Assembly (NCBI GenBank): GCA_027493025.1
Contig: JAPUDQ010000044.1
Span: forward strand, 1 to 34,051
Length of the DNA: 34,051 nt
Reading direction: 5' to 3'
Source: Candidatus Saccharimonadota bacterium
Lineage (GTDB): Bacteria; Patescibacteriota; Saccharimonadia; Saccharimonadales; Saccharimonadaceae
Shown here: positions 15,937-23,055 of the stretch, piece by piece
Numbering within the stretch: position 1 is the stretch's first letter
Layout of the letters: the number at the start of each line of letters is the position of its first letter
Notes under the pieces: generated by a model
The model's database searches: none
What the model was told of the DNA's origin: nothing
Seen by the model: the letters and a program-made list of their open reading frames with translations, nothing else
Made by a program: the position numbers and the translations under genes

Positions 15937-16846
15937 CCTACTCGCCGAGATTAAAACCAACGGCACAAAAAAAGACGATCGGACTGGCACAGGTACAATA
16001 AGCGTGTTTGGACGGCAAATGCGGTTTGATCTTAGTGACGGGTTTCCGCTCCTCACCACCAAAAAAATGTATCTGCGCAGTATCATCCATGAGCTACTAT
16101 GGTTCATTGCCGGTGATAACAACCTTGAATATCTCGCGAAAAACGACGTGCATATCTGGGATGAATGGCCGTATCGAAATTACGTCCAACAGACTGAGAA
16201 ACGTAACGTTACTCCAGAGGAAACGCTATCTGAGAAATGGCGATCCGGGATGAAATCCTTTGTTGCGCGTGTTGCGAACGACCATGAATTCGCCCTCAAA
16301 TGGGGCAACCTTGGACCAATTTACGGCTATCAGTGGCGGCATTGGCCCGATGGGAAGGGCGGCGAAATTGACCAACTCGCACGCGCAATCGACACCATCA
16401 AAAACAACCCTGACTCGCGACGGATTATCGTGAGCGCCTGGAATGCAGCGGATATTGATGAAATGGCAATTGCTGGCTTGCCCCCTTGCCATACATTGTT
16501 TCAGTTTTACGTGCTTGATGGCAAACTGAGTTGTCAGTTGTATCAACGTAGTGCCGATACGTTTCTTGGCGTACCATTCAACATTGCAAGCTATGCACTC
16601 CTGACGATGATGGTGGCACAAGTCACTGGTCTAAAGCCAGGTGATTTTGTCCATACCATTGGCGATACCCATTTGTATCTCAACCATCTCGAACAAGTTG
16701 ACGAACAACTGTCACGCGAGCCTTTAACACTGCCCACAATGAGACTCAACCCTGAGGTAACCAGTTTATTTGACTTTACCTTTGAGGACTTTACACTCGA
16801 AGGCTATGACTCGCACCCACCAATTAAAGCACCGATTGCGGTCTAA
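15920..16846 (+). CDS. thyA: Thymidylate synthase
   Basis: A 308-residue ThyA that converts dUMP to dTMP with methylene-tetrahydrofolate. It has [13 protein letters not shown] at 19-31, the nucleophile Cys190 in [14 protein letters not shown], the phosphate-binding [14 protein letters not shown] at 162-175, and the [17 protein letters not shown] motif. A 40-50 residue insertion around 84-128, absent from the 264-residue E. coli enzyme, makes it resemble the longer Lactobacillus-type enzymes. The start follows AAAGGAGATGGT inside the end of the HD gene. Production of dihydrofolate by ThyA explains the nearby folA gene. Confidence 0.97.
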   Translation: MKQYLDLLAEIKTNGTKKDDRTGTGTISVFGRQMRFDLSDGFPLLTTKKMYLRSIIHELLWFIAGDNNLEYLAKNDVHIWDEWPYRNYVQQTEKRNVTPEETLSEKWRSGMKSFVARVANDHEFALKWGNLGPIYGYQWRHWPDGKGGEIDQLARAIDTIKNNPDSRRIIVSAWNAADIDEMAIAGLPPCHTLFQFYVLDGKLSCQLYQRSADTFLGVPFNIASYALLTMMVAQVTGLKPGDFVHTIGDTHLYLNHLEQVDEQLSREPLTLPTMRLNPEVTSLFDFTFEDFTLEGYDSHPPIKAPIAV

Positions 16847-16855
16847 GGAGATACT

Positions 16856-17188
16856 ATGACATTTGATAAGTACCAACAAAAAGCCCTCAAAACACGTCTC
16901 ATGAAGGCAGACGATCCAAACCTCATGTATTATCTTGCGCTTGGCCTAACGGGCGAGGCTGGCGAAATAGCCAACAAGTTAAAGAAAATTATTCGAGATC
17001 ACGATGGTGATGGAGCGACTATTGATAAAGATGACATTAAAGGCGAGCTTGGCGACGTGCTATGGTACCTGGCAAATCTTGCCGACATCATTGGCATCAG
17101 CTTTGATGATGTCGCGACGTACAACGCCGAGAAACTTGCCAGTCGCAAAGAACGCGGTGTCCTAGGAGGCTCCGGCGACAACCGCTAA
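16856..17188 (+). CDS. MazG-like nucleotide pyrophosphohydrolase
   Basis: A 110-residue protein of the all-alpha NTP pyrophosphohydrolase superfamily. The metal-binding motifs EAGEIANKL (about 34-42) and ELGDVLWYLANL (about 63-74) are clear. The family removes pyrophosphate from (d)NTPs, which keeps unwanted nucleotides low. It is the single-domain short form rather than full-length MazG. It lies nine bases after thyA, preceded by AAGGAG, and its end overlaps the convergent folA end by three bases. Confidence 0.88.
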   Translation: MTFDKYQQKALKTRLMKADDPNLMYYLALGLTGEAGEIANKLKKIIRDHDGDGATIDKDDIKGELGDVLWYLANLADIIGISFDDVATYNAEKLASRKERGVLGGSGDNR

Positions 17189-17742
17189 GCGCGTGATTTC
17201 TTGCGTATATAGGTAACTTGATAGGATGGATAGGTGTTGTGTTTGCGCGACGAGGGAATATCATTTTCTTTGCCGACAGGCACAAACATATTCTCCGTTT
17301 TTTCCCATTCGGTTTCTGATAGCTCAGGAAATCGCGTATGCTCATCATGCGGCAGATCCGCATCAACTTCCGTCGCATAAATGATATCCACGTAGGGAAG
17401 GGCGCTGCGATAGACTTCACCACCGCCAATCACCAACGGATCGTGGCGCGCCATAGCTAGCGCCTCTTCGATCGAGTTAGCGACATCTACGTCTGGGATA
17501 GCAATCGATTCTTTCGGCCCGCGCGTTAACACAATCACTTGATCGATTTTTGGAAACGGCCGCTTTGTCAGATCAACCTGGTCGTTCAAGAGGGCTTTTC
17601 GTCCCGCAATAATCGTTCCGGCTGCCCGACTAAGCTCACGAAACCGCGCCATATCATGCGCCATTTCATACGGCCCCCATAAAAGTTCCGCACCTTTGCC
17701 GATACCACGGCTTCGTTCATAGGCCACAACCATACTAACCAT
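17185..17742 (-). CDS. folA: Dihydrofolate reductase
   Basis: A 185-residue DHFR that recycles the dihydrofolate made by ThyA. Visible motifs are GIGKGAELLWG (about 13-23, the Met20-loop region), the acidic Asp in EMAHDMARFREL, GTIIAGRKALL (NADPH loop) and VIGGGEVYRSALPYVD. It is on the opposite strand to the rest of the thymidylate block and converges tail to tail with the MazG gene. A perfect 16-base palindrome covers its -10 and the ATG lies six bases after TATACT, so it may be leaderless. An in-frame ATG three codons later (17733) is the alternative start. Confidence 0.92.
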   Translation of the reverse strand: MVSMVVAYERSRGIGKGAELLWGPYEMAHDMARFRELSRAAGTIIAGRKALLNDQVDLTKRPFPKIDQVIVLTRGPKESIAIPDVDVANSIEEALAMARHDPLVIGGGEVYRSALPYVDIIYATEVDADLPHDEHTRFPELSETEWEKTENMFVPVGKENDIPSSRKHNTYPSYQVTYIRKKSRA

Positions 17743-17744
17743 AC

Positions 17745-17760
17745 AGATAGTATACTATCT
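17745..17760. promoter_or_regulatory. Palindrome over the folA -10 element
   Basis: AGATAGTATACTATCT is a perfect 16-base palindrome. It contains TATACT in the folA direction (17754-17749), six bases before the folA ATG. It may simply be a symmetric -10 region, or an operator for a dimeric repressor. Confidence 0.5.
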
Positions 17761-17828
17761 ATCGCTGTCGCAACCGAAATTATCTAACTACTCTTTTTAA
17801 AATAACCTAAGTACCTTTAACCGCAAAA

Positions 17829-18154
17829 GCCTCCAAAACACCTCCCCTTACTTTTCGTCTTAGCAAAAACGTAACAAAAAAGCCAACTCCCTATCCTCTC
17901 TACCTCGATTCGTCTCGTTGTCAAACATCCGAATCAGCGATAGTCGGATGGGGGACGTTTGTAGCGAAACGGTTCGGGGCATCCGCAATCATCCAAAGAA
18001 GCGAAGGATATGGAAACAAGGAATCATACCTGAGATTCCTGGGATGATGAGGACAGCCCTGAGACACTATCACCCCACGAAACATGTTTCGTGGGGACCC
18101 CAACTTTGGTACTTTTGGTCACGAAAGTAGGGATACGGGTTTTGTTATTAAGGC
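17829..18154. repeat. Structured non-coding element, probably a dispersed repeat or MITE-like copy
   Basis: No convincing gene occurs here. The two ends are imperfect inverted copies: CCCTTACTTTTCGT on the left (from 17845) and CCCTACTTTCGTGACC on the right when reverse-complemented (from about 18132). Inside are several hairpins: CATCCGA/TCGGATG (17926-17950), ATCATCC/GGATGAT (17988-18048) enclosing AGGAATC/GATTCCT (18019-18040), and a perfect 24-base palindrome at 18073-18096. The GAAGCGAAGGAT segment resembles the core of palindromic repeats dispersed in many bacterial genomes. There is no transposase, so if mobile it would need help. Confidence 0.5.
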
Positions 18155-18215
18155 AAAAGAAGGATGAACTGTTATTTGAGATTAGTTATTGTCAATATTA
18201 TTGGAGGCGCAAGGA

Positions 18216-18244
18216 TTGTCAAAAACCACCAAATACACTATAAT
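18216..18244 (+). promoter_or_regulatory. Promoter of rplJ-rplL
   Basis: TTGTCA at 18216-18221, a 17-base spacer and a consensus TATAAT at 18239-18244. Transcription would start near 18251, at the 5' edge of the L10 leader. This is one of the best sigma70-type promoters in the window. Confidence 0.85.
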
Positions 18245-18254
18245 TACTGCTAGT

Positions 18255-18365
18255 CGTTACCAAAGACAGTAGCGCCCTATCAGGCGATAGCGGTTAAGAA
18301 TGCTACCGAGGCAACTCACGCTTTTATAAAGCATGTCTTTTGGCTACCGATGGTAGCTTTTTTGT
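18255..18365 (+). ncRNA. L10 leader (ribosomal protein autoregulation)
   Basis: The transcript upstream of rplJ carries the L10-leader pattern CCAAAGACAGTAGC ... TTAAGAATGCTACCGAGG, seen in many Gram-positive and CPR genomes, which binds the L10-(L12) complex. The strand TGCTACC at 18301-18307 can also pair with GGTAGC of the downstream terminator, giving a mutually exclusive antiterminator. The leader ends in that terminator. Confidence 0.85.
18343..18363 (+). terminator. Attenuator terminator of the L10 leader
   Basis: GCTACC - GAT - GGTAGC stem-loop followed by six T, located 70 bases before the rplJ start. It is the off-state of the leader switch. Confidence 0.85.
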
Positions 18366-18435
18366 AACGGACGAACCTTCACAATCCGGACACTTTTACT
18401 ACCCGTAACCGTTTTTAATAAAAGGAGTGCTCACT

Positions 18436-18960
18436 GTGGCAATTTCCCGAGATAAAAAACAGACGTTGGTAGCCGAGTTTAGCGATATTCTCAGCACATC
18501 TAAAATGACCGTTGCCGCCAAATATGACGGTACGAGCGTCGCTGATCTTCAAGAATTACGCCGCACTGCACGTGAATCAGGTGTTGGTATCAAGGTTATC
18601 AAAAATCGACTTGTCCGTGCCTCTATGGTACAGACAAAAGGTTTTGAGAAAACTAACACAACATCTCTCGCGGGACAGCTGCTCTATGCGTACAGCACAG
18701 AAGACGAAGTAGCACCTGCTCAGGTCGTAGATAACTTTGCAAAAACTCACCCGAGTATTGAGCTTGTCAGTGGATTTAGCGACAAAGGTGTCTTGCTCGA
18801 CACCCAAGAAGTCAAAGCACTGGCGGGTCTTCCAAGCAAAAACCAGCTTATCGCCGAAACAATCGCGCAACTGCTTTCACCAGTTCACGATGTTACCAAC
18901 GCCCTTTCCGGTAACCTCCATGCACTTTTGGATGGGGTTTCCGACAAAGTCGCAGCTTAA
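18436..18960 (+). CDS. rplJ: Large-subunit ribosomal protein L10
   Basis: A 174-residue L10. The N-terminal rRNA-binding domain begins AISRDKKQTLVAEF and contains LRRTARESGVGIKVIKNRLVRAS. The C-terminal helix (LSPVHDVTNALSGNLHALLDGV) binds L7/L12 dimers. I place the start at the GTG at 18436, eight bases after GGAG; an in-frame GTG at 18427 overlaps that ribosome site and is less likely. Expression is set by the upstream L10 leader. It lies 40 bases before rplL. Confidence 0.96.
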   Translation: MAISRDKKQTLVAEFSDILSTSKMTVAAKYDGTSVADLQELRRTARESGVGIKVIKNRLVRASMVQTKGFEKTNTTSLAGQLLYAYSTEDEVAPAQVVDNFAKTHPSIELVSGFSDKGVLLDTQEVKALAGLPSKNQLIAETIAQLLSPVHDVTNALSGNLHALLDGVSDKVAA

Positions 18961-19000
18961 TGCTGCGCATCATTTACCTTAACGTTAATAGGAGATCATT

Positions 19001-19384
19001 ATGGCTGATGTAAAAAAATTAGCTGAAGAGCTAACAAAGCTTACCGTTCTCGAAGTGAACGAATTAAAAAACGTCCTTAAAGACGAATACGGCATTGAGC
19101 CAGCTGCGGCCGCTGTTGCGGTTGCTGGACCTGCTGCTAGCGGTGACGCTGGCGCTGGCGCTGCTGACGAAAAAACTGAGTTTACCGTTACTCTCAAAGA
19201 TGGCGGTGCTCAGAAAGTTTCCGTTATCAAAGCCGTCAAAGACTTGACCGGTCTTGGTCTTGGCGAAGCGAAAGCACTCGTCGATAACGCCCCAAGCCCA
19301 ATTAAAGAAAAGGTCAGCAAAGACGAAGCTGAAGCGGCCAAAAAAGCCCTCGAAGACGCTGGCGCGTCTGTTGAGCTTAGCTAA
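19001..19384 (+). CDS. rplL: Large-subunit ribosomal protein L7/L12
   Basis: A 127-residue L7/L12. The N-terminal dimer domain is [20 protein letters not shown], followed by an alanine/glycine-rich hinge (about 34-55). The C-terminal factor-binding domain has [20 protein letters not shown] and [15 protein letters not shown]. It recruits translation GTPases. The start follows AATAGGAGATCATT. rpoB, which normally follows rplL, is absent; a terminator and an unrelated gene follow. Confidence 0.98.
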   Translation: MADVKKLAEELTKLTVLEVNELKNVLKDEYGIEPAAAAVAVAGPAASGDAGAGAADEKTEFTVTLKDGGAQKVSVIKAVKDLTGLGLGEAKALVDNAPSPIKEKVSKDEAEAAKKALEDAGASVELS

Positions 19385-19413
19385 TCCAACATGTGTCCGG
19401 AAAATGACCTCTG

Positions 19414-19442
19414 TACCCACTCAGAAATCGAGTGGGTATTTT
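19414..19442 (+). terminator. Intrinsic terminator after rplL
   Basis: A nine-pair stem TACCCACTC / GAGTGGGTA with a seven-base loop and TTTT. It ends the rplJL transcript. Confidence 0.85.
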
Positions 19443-19506
19443 GGTTATGACAATATTTACAACAAAATTTGTACGACCTCATATGATTTTGTGGATAAGG
19501 ATTGGC

Positions 19507-19535
19507 TTGACGAATGGCGCGTCAGGTGCTAGGGT
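19507..19535 (+). promoter_or_regulatory. Promoter of the unknown gene at 19574
   Basis: TTGACG at 19507-19512, a 17-base spacer that ends in TGC, and TAGGGT at 19530-19535. The -35 is strong, the -10 is weak but has the extended TG. The predicted leader of about 32 bases has AAGGAA nine bases before the ATG. Confidence 0.55.
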
Positions 19536-19573
19536 GGAGGTAATATTACAAAAACAGACAAGGAATGCGAGCA

Positions 19574-20080
19574 ATGTCTGAATTACCAGAAAAACAGGTC
19601 AAACGACTACGGTCACTTATTCAAGAAGCTGAGACAAACTTAGCTGCTGCAAAAGAGCTTTTAATCAGTGTCATGGGCGACGAGGAAATGCCGCGTGGCA
19701 ACGTAGAAGATGTAGCCGGTAAGGTTATCGAGGGTGTCTTTGACGGACAAGCTATGGTTGGGCCAGACGGAAAGTCCTATCCAGTCCCCGCTAACTATGC
19801 CAGTAAGTCTAAACTTATTGAAGGCGATATCTTAAAGCTAACAATTGCCGATGATGGCGGATTTATCTACAAACAAATTGGACCGGTCGCTCGTCGACAG
19901 ATTATTGGCACGCTTGTGCAACATGATGGCGGCTATTATGTCGAGGTAGGTGGTCAAGAATACCGAGTTCTTCTTGCAAGCGTAACGTATTTTAAAGCAA
20001 GAGTTGGCGATCAAGTCAGTATTATTATCCCCGAAGACAATCGCGACGCGGTCTGGGCGGCTGTTGAAGCAGCTCTCTAA
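19574..20080 (+). CDS. Conserved-looking protein of unknown function
   Basis: I do not recognise the family. The 168-residue protein has an N-terminal helix or coiled coil (LPEKQVKRLRSLIQEAETNLAAAKELL, residues about 4-31), a short acidic linker, and a glycine-rich, beta-rich C-terminal part. That part reads as two small barrels: EGVFDGQAMVGPDGKSYPVP through GDILKLTIADDGGFIYKQIG, then IGTLVQHDGGYYVEVGGQEYRVL through GDQVSIIIPED. The arrangement of a coiled coil and beta-barrels suggests a nucleic-acid or complex-binding adaptor, but this is inference. The start at 19574 is preferred over ATG 19565 because of ribosome-site spacing. No signal or membrane segment is seen. Confidence 0.8.
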   Translation: MSELPEKQVKRLRSLIQEAETNLAAAKELLISVMGDEEMPRGNVEDVAGKVIEGVFDGQAMVGPDGKSYPVPANYASKSKLIEGDILKLTIADDGGFIYKQIGPVARRQIIGTLVQHDGGYYVEVGGQEYRVLLASVTYFKARVGDQVSIIIPEDNRDAVWAAVEAAL

Positions 20081-20213
20081 CGAGCGCCTCTTTAGCGGCG
20101 GACTCTACCTTTCTTTGTACGGTTATGGGCATCATTTATCATAGCTAGTCTGTATACCAACGATAGAAATCGGTGATGTGATAACTACGTCGCGTGGTTT
20201 GTATTATTCGGTA

Positions 20214-20219
20214 TATAAT
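20214..20219 (+). promoter_or_regulatory. -10 element of the dnaX operon
   Basis: Consensus TATAAT 25 bases before the GTG start, followed by a short leader with GAGGGAAG as the ribosome site. No convincing -35 is seen. Confidence 0.5.
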
Positions 20220-20243
20220 AGTATCTAGAAAAAGTGAGGGAAG

Positions 20244-21644
20244 GTGAGCCAGGCATTATACCGCAAATATCGCTCGCGTGGATTTGATGAAGTTGTCGGA
20301 CAGCAACATGTCACGAATCTGCTAGCTACAGCCGTCAAAGATGGTGCTATTTCGCATGCCTATCTTTTTACAGGACCACGTGGTACCGGTAAAACCAGTG
20401 TTGCTCGTATCTTAGCCCATGCCATTAATGATTTACCTTACGCTGATGACGCCACTCACCTTGATATCATTGAGATTGATGCTGCGAGCAATCGTCGGAT
20501 AGATGATATCCGTGATCTTCGAGAGAAGGTGCACATTGCCCCAACCAGTGCAAAATACAAAGTCTACATCATCGATGAAGTCCACATGCTGACAACCGAA
20601 AGCTTTAACGCGCTCCTCAAAACTATCGAAGAACCACCGGCACATGTCGTTTTTATTCTGGCAACCACCGACGTAAATAAAGTGCCAGCAACGATCATTA
20701 GTCGTACGCAGCGCTTTCATTTTCATCCAGGCAGTCGCACGGCAATTGCAGAACACCTTCGTACAATTGCCGAAAAAGAATCGATCCGTATCGACAAAGA
20801 CGCCCTAGAGCTTATTGCCGAGCACAGTGGCGGCGGATTTCGCGACAGCGTTAGCTTGCTTGATCAGACAGCTAGTTTAAGCCAGGAGACGATTTCACGC
20901 GATATGGTAGAGTCTCTTTTAGGGTTAGTACCCGCTCGACAGATACAAGAGATCGTCCGTCATATTATCGCAAATGACGCCAGTCAAGCGCTTACCACCG
21001 TACATATTTTGCTCACAAACGGTATCGCTCCACCGACTATTGTTGGACAGCTCTGTCGAGAGCTCCAAAACCATCCTCTTGACCAACGTCTTTACGAGCT
21101 CCTCTATGAGCTGATTGAAGTTCCAAAAAGTCATGCTCCTGACATTAAGCTACTCGCTGTTATAGGAAAATATAGCTCTTCGTTTTCCGAAGAAACCCAA
21201 TCACAAACAGACTCTAAACCAGCCGCTCGTCCTTCTGTCGCATCAAAGCTTGAGTCAACCCAGAAAAAAACACCGCCAATTCCATCTGTGTCCGTATCTC
21301 AAAACGATACGACTAGTGATGTCTCTGATGTAACTATTGATGATGTAACCGTCGACTGGGATGCTGTCATGGTGGAACTTAAAAAAACCGCTCCTACGCT
21401 TCATAGTATTGTTAAAAATGCATCCGTAAACAAAGACAAAGATGGCATAACACTCGTTTTTACCAAGGCATTTCATAGCAAAAAACTCCGTGACGACAAA
21501 CACCGTCAACAATTAACTGCGGCTATTCAAGCAGCCTGTGGTGTATGTCCCCCTATTATTATTGCCGAGGGAACCACAGAACTAAATAATACGGCGAAAG
21601 CCGTAGTTGAACTCATGGGTGGTGGAGAGGCAGTTGTTATATGA
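20244..21644 (+). CDS. dnaX: DNA polymerase III tau/gamma subunit lacking the zinc module
   Basis: A 466-residue clamp-loader ATPase. It has Walker A GPRGTGKTS at 44-52, Walker B YIIDEVHML at 108-116, sensor 1 ILATTD, and a domain III region to about residue 310. A Ser/Thr-rich linker (about 315-365) and a C-terminal domain follow. Between the P-loop helix and DIIEIDAASN (74-83) there is only INDLPYADDATHL, so the four-cysteine zinc module of typical DnaX is missing. The GTG start follows GAGGGAAG. It overlaps dnaB by four bases (ATGA), pairing clamp loader with helicase. Confidence 0.95.
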   Translation: MSQALYRKYRSRGFDEVVGQQHVTNLLATAVKDGAISHAYLFTGPRGTGKTSVARILAHAINDLPYADDATHLDIIEIDAASNRRIDDIRDLREKVHIAPTSAKYKVYIIDEVHMLTTESFNALLKTIEEPPAHVVFILATTDVNKVPATIISRTQRFHFHPGSRTAIAEHLRTIAEKESIRIDKDALELIAEHSGGGFRDSVSLLDQTASLSQETISRDMVESLLGLVPARQIQEIVRHIIANDASQALTTVHILLTNGIAPPTIVGQLCRELQNHPLDQRLYELLYELIEVPKSHAPDIKLLAVIGKYSSSFSEETQSQTDSKPAARPSVASKLESTQKKTPPIPSVSVSQNDTTSDVSDVTIDDVTVDWDAVMVELKKTAPTLHSIVKNASVNKDKDGITLVFTKAFHSKKLRDDKHRQQLTAAIQAACGVCPPIIIAEGTTELNNTAKAVVELMGGGEAVVI

Positions 21645-23029
21645 GTCGCACAACGTCAACAGCTAACACGGCAAGGAGTACCTCAAAGAAACAAATTGAG
21701 GGAAAGATACCGCCGCATAATCTCGATGCTGAAATGAGTTTGCTTGGTGCTATTCTTATCGACGAAGAAGTGCTGTCCGATGTCACAGATAAGATTAATG
21801 CCGATGATTTCTATGAGCGACGACACCAACTGATTTATGCTGCCATCATTCGGCTCTATGAAATTCATCGTCCCGTAGATTTATTAACGCTTAGCGATGA
21901 GTTGGAGAAAAAAGACAACCTTGAGATGGTTGGTGGTTCGAGTTATTTAAGTGAGCTCACCAACTACGTACCAACCGCAGCAAATGCCAGCACGTATGCT
22001 GAATTAGTTGCACAACGGGCAGTTCGGCGTCGCCTAATAAAGGCTAGTACCGATATTGCAGAACTGGCCTATCAGGATGACAGCAATACGCAGGAGATTC
22101 TCGAACAAGCTGAAGCTCAGCTTTTTTCGGTTAGCGACACATCACTCAAACAAGACCTAGTATCTCTTGAGCAGATTTTAACGGAAAGCTTTGACCGCAT
22201 GGAAGAACTTCATCGTGACCGCGGTAAATTACGCGGTGTTCGAACTGGTTGGCGTGATCTCGATAACATGACCGCTGGGCTGCAACGATCCGACCTTATT
22301 ATTCTAGCGGCGCGCCCAGCCATGGGTAAAACAACTCTTGTCACCAATCTTGCCTATAATGTTGCTTCCAAAGAAAAACAATCGGTACTCTTCTTTAGCC
22401 TTGAGATGAGCAAAGAACAACTAGTTGATCGCATGCTTGCTGATGCCAGCGGAGTTGATGCCTGGAATATCCGTACCGGCAATCTTAGTGATGATGATTT
22501 TGAAAAAATCTCAACAGCCATGGGTGATATGGCTGAAGCGCCTATTTATATCGATGATACCCCTGGTCTGACCGTTCTTGAAATGCGCACCAAAGCACGC
22601 CGTCAGGCCCATATTGCACCATTGGGTCTAATCATCGTAGATTATTTGCAGCTCATGCAGGGTCGCGCGCGAGGAGGAGAAATCAATCGCGTCCAAGAAG
22701 TCAGCGAGATCAGTCGTGGGCTAAAACTAATCGCGCGTGAACTGAACGTTCCGGTTATTGCCCTCTCTCAGCTTAGTCGAAGCGTCGAAAGTCGTAATCC
22801 ACCAATTCCTCAGCTCAGCGATCTACGTGAATCTGGATCTATCGAACAAGATGCTGATATCGTGCAATTTATCTATCGTCCGGGCTACTACAATCCTGAT
22901 GATCCAGAGCTCCAAAACATCACCGAACTGCATATAGCAAAACATAGAAATGGGCCAACTGGAAAAATTGAGCTCTTTTTCCATCCAGAGCGACTGCGGT
23001 TTATGTCACTTGATAAACACCGTGATTAA
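21641..23029 (+). CDS. dnaB: Replicative DNA helicase DnaB
   Basis: A 462-residue helicase. The N-terminal helical domain begins IPPHNLDAEMSLLGAIL, and the RecA-like domain has Walker A AARPAMGKTT, SVLFFSLEMSKEQLVDRMLA, Walker B LIIVDYLQLM, and LSQLSRSVESR. The sequence ends HIAKHRNGPTGKIEL...FHPERLRF, a full-length enzyme. It unwinds the fork ahead of DNA polymerase III. The first 20 residues are Ser/Thr-rich and specific to this lineage. It is translationally coupled to dnaX. Confidence 0.98.
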   Translation: MSRTTSTANTARSTSKKQIEGKIPPHNLDAEMSLLGAILIDEEVLSDVTDKINADDFYERRHQLIYAAIIRLYEIHRPVDLLTLSDELEKKDNLEMVGGSSYLSELTNYVPTAANASTYAELVAQRAVRRRLIKASTDIAELAYQDDSNTQEILEQAEAQLFSVSDTSLKQDLVSLEQILTESFDRMEELHRDRGKLRGVRTGWRDLDNMTAGLQRSDLIILAARPAMGKTTLVTNLAYNVASKEKQSVLFFSLEMSKEQLVDRMLADASGVDAWNIRTGNLSDDDFEKISTAMGDMAEAPIYIDDTPGLTVLEMRTKARRQAHIAPLGLIIVDYLQLMQGRARGGEINRVQEVSEISRGLKLIARELNVPVIALSQLSRSVESRNPPIPQLSDLRESGSIEQDADIVQFIYRPGYYNPDDPELQNITELHIAKHRNGPTGKIELFFHPERLRFMSLDKHRD

Positions 23030-23037
23030 TCGCCTGT

Positions 23038-23045
23038 GTTATACT
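23038..23045 (+). promoter_or_regulatory. -10 promoter element of the membrane glycosyltransferase gene
   Basis: TATACT at 23040-23045 lies ten bases before the preferred ATG at 23056, leaving no room for a ribosome site. The in-frame ATG at 23047 would fall upstream of the predicted +1. Confidence 0.55.
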
Positions 23046-23055
23046 TATGTCAACG

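Noticed and set aside
18073-18096. Perfect 24-base palindrome as a CRISPR repeat or intrinsic terminator
   Set aside because: It occurs once, without spacers, and is followed by ACCCC rather than a T-run. I treat it as part of the repeat-like element.
17918-18130. 70-codon plus-strand frame in the folA-rplJ gap
   Set aside because: It lies across the hairpins and palindrome of the structured element, has no ribosome site and no protein-like composition.
17743-18215. RNase P RNA, tmRNA, SRP RNA or 6S RNA in the long gap
   Set aside because: None of the conserved cores of these RNAs (for example the RNase P GAAAGTCC region or the tmRNA tRNA-like ends) was found on either strand.
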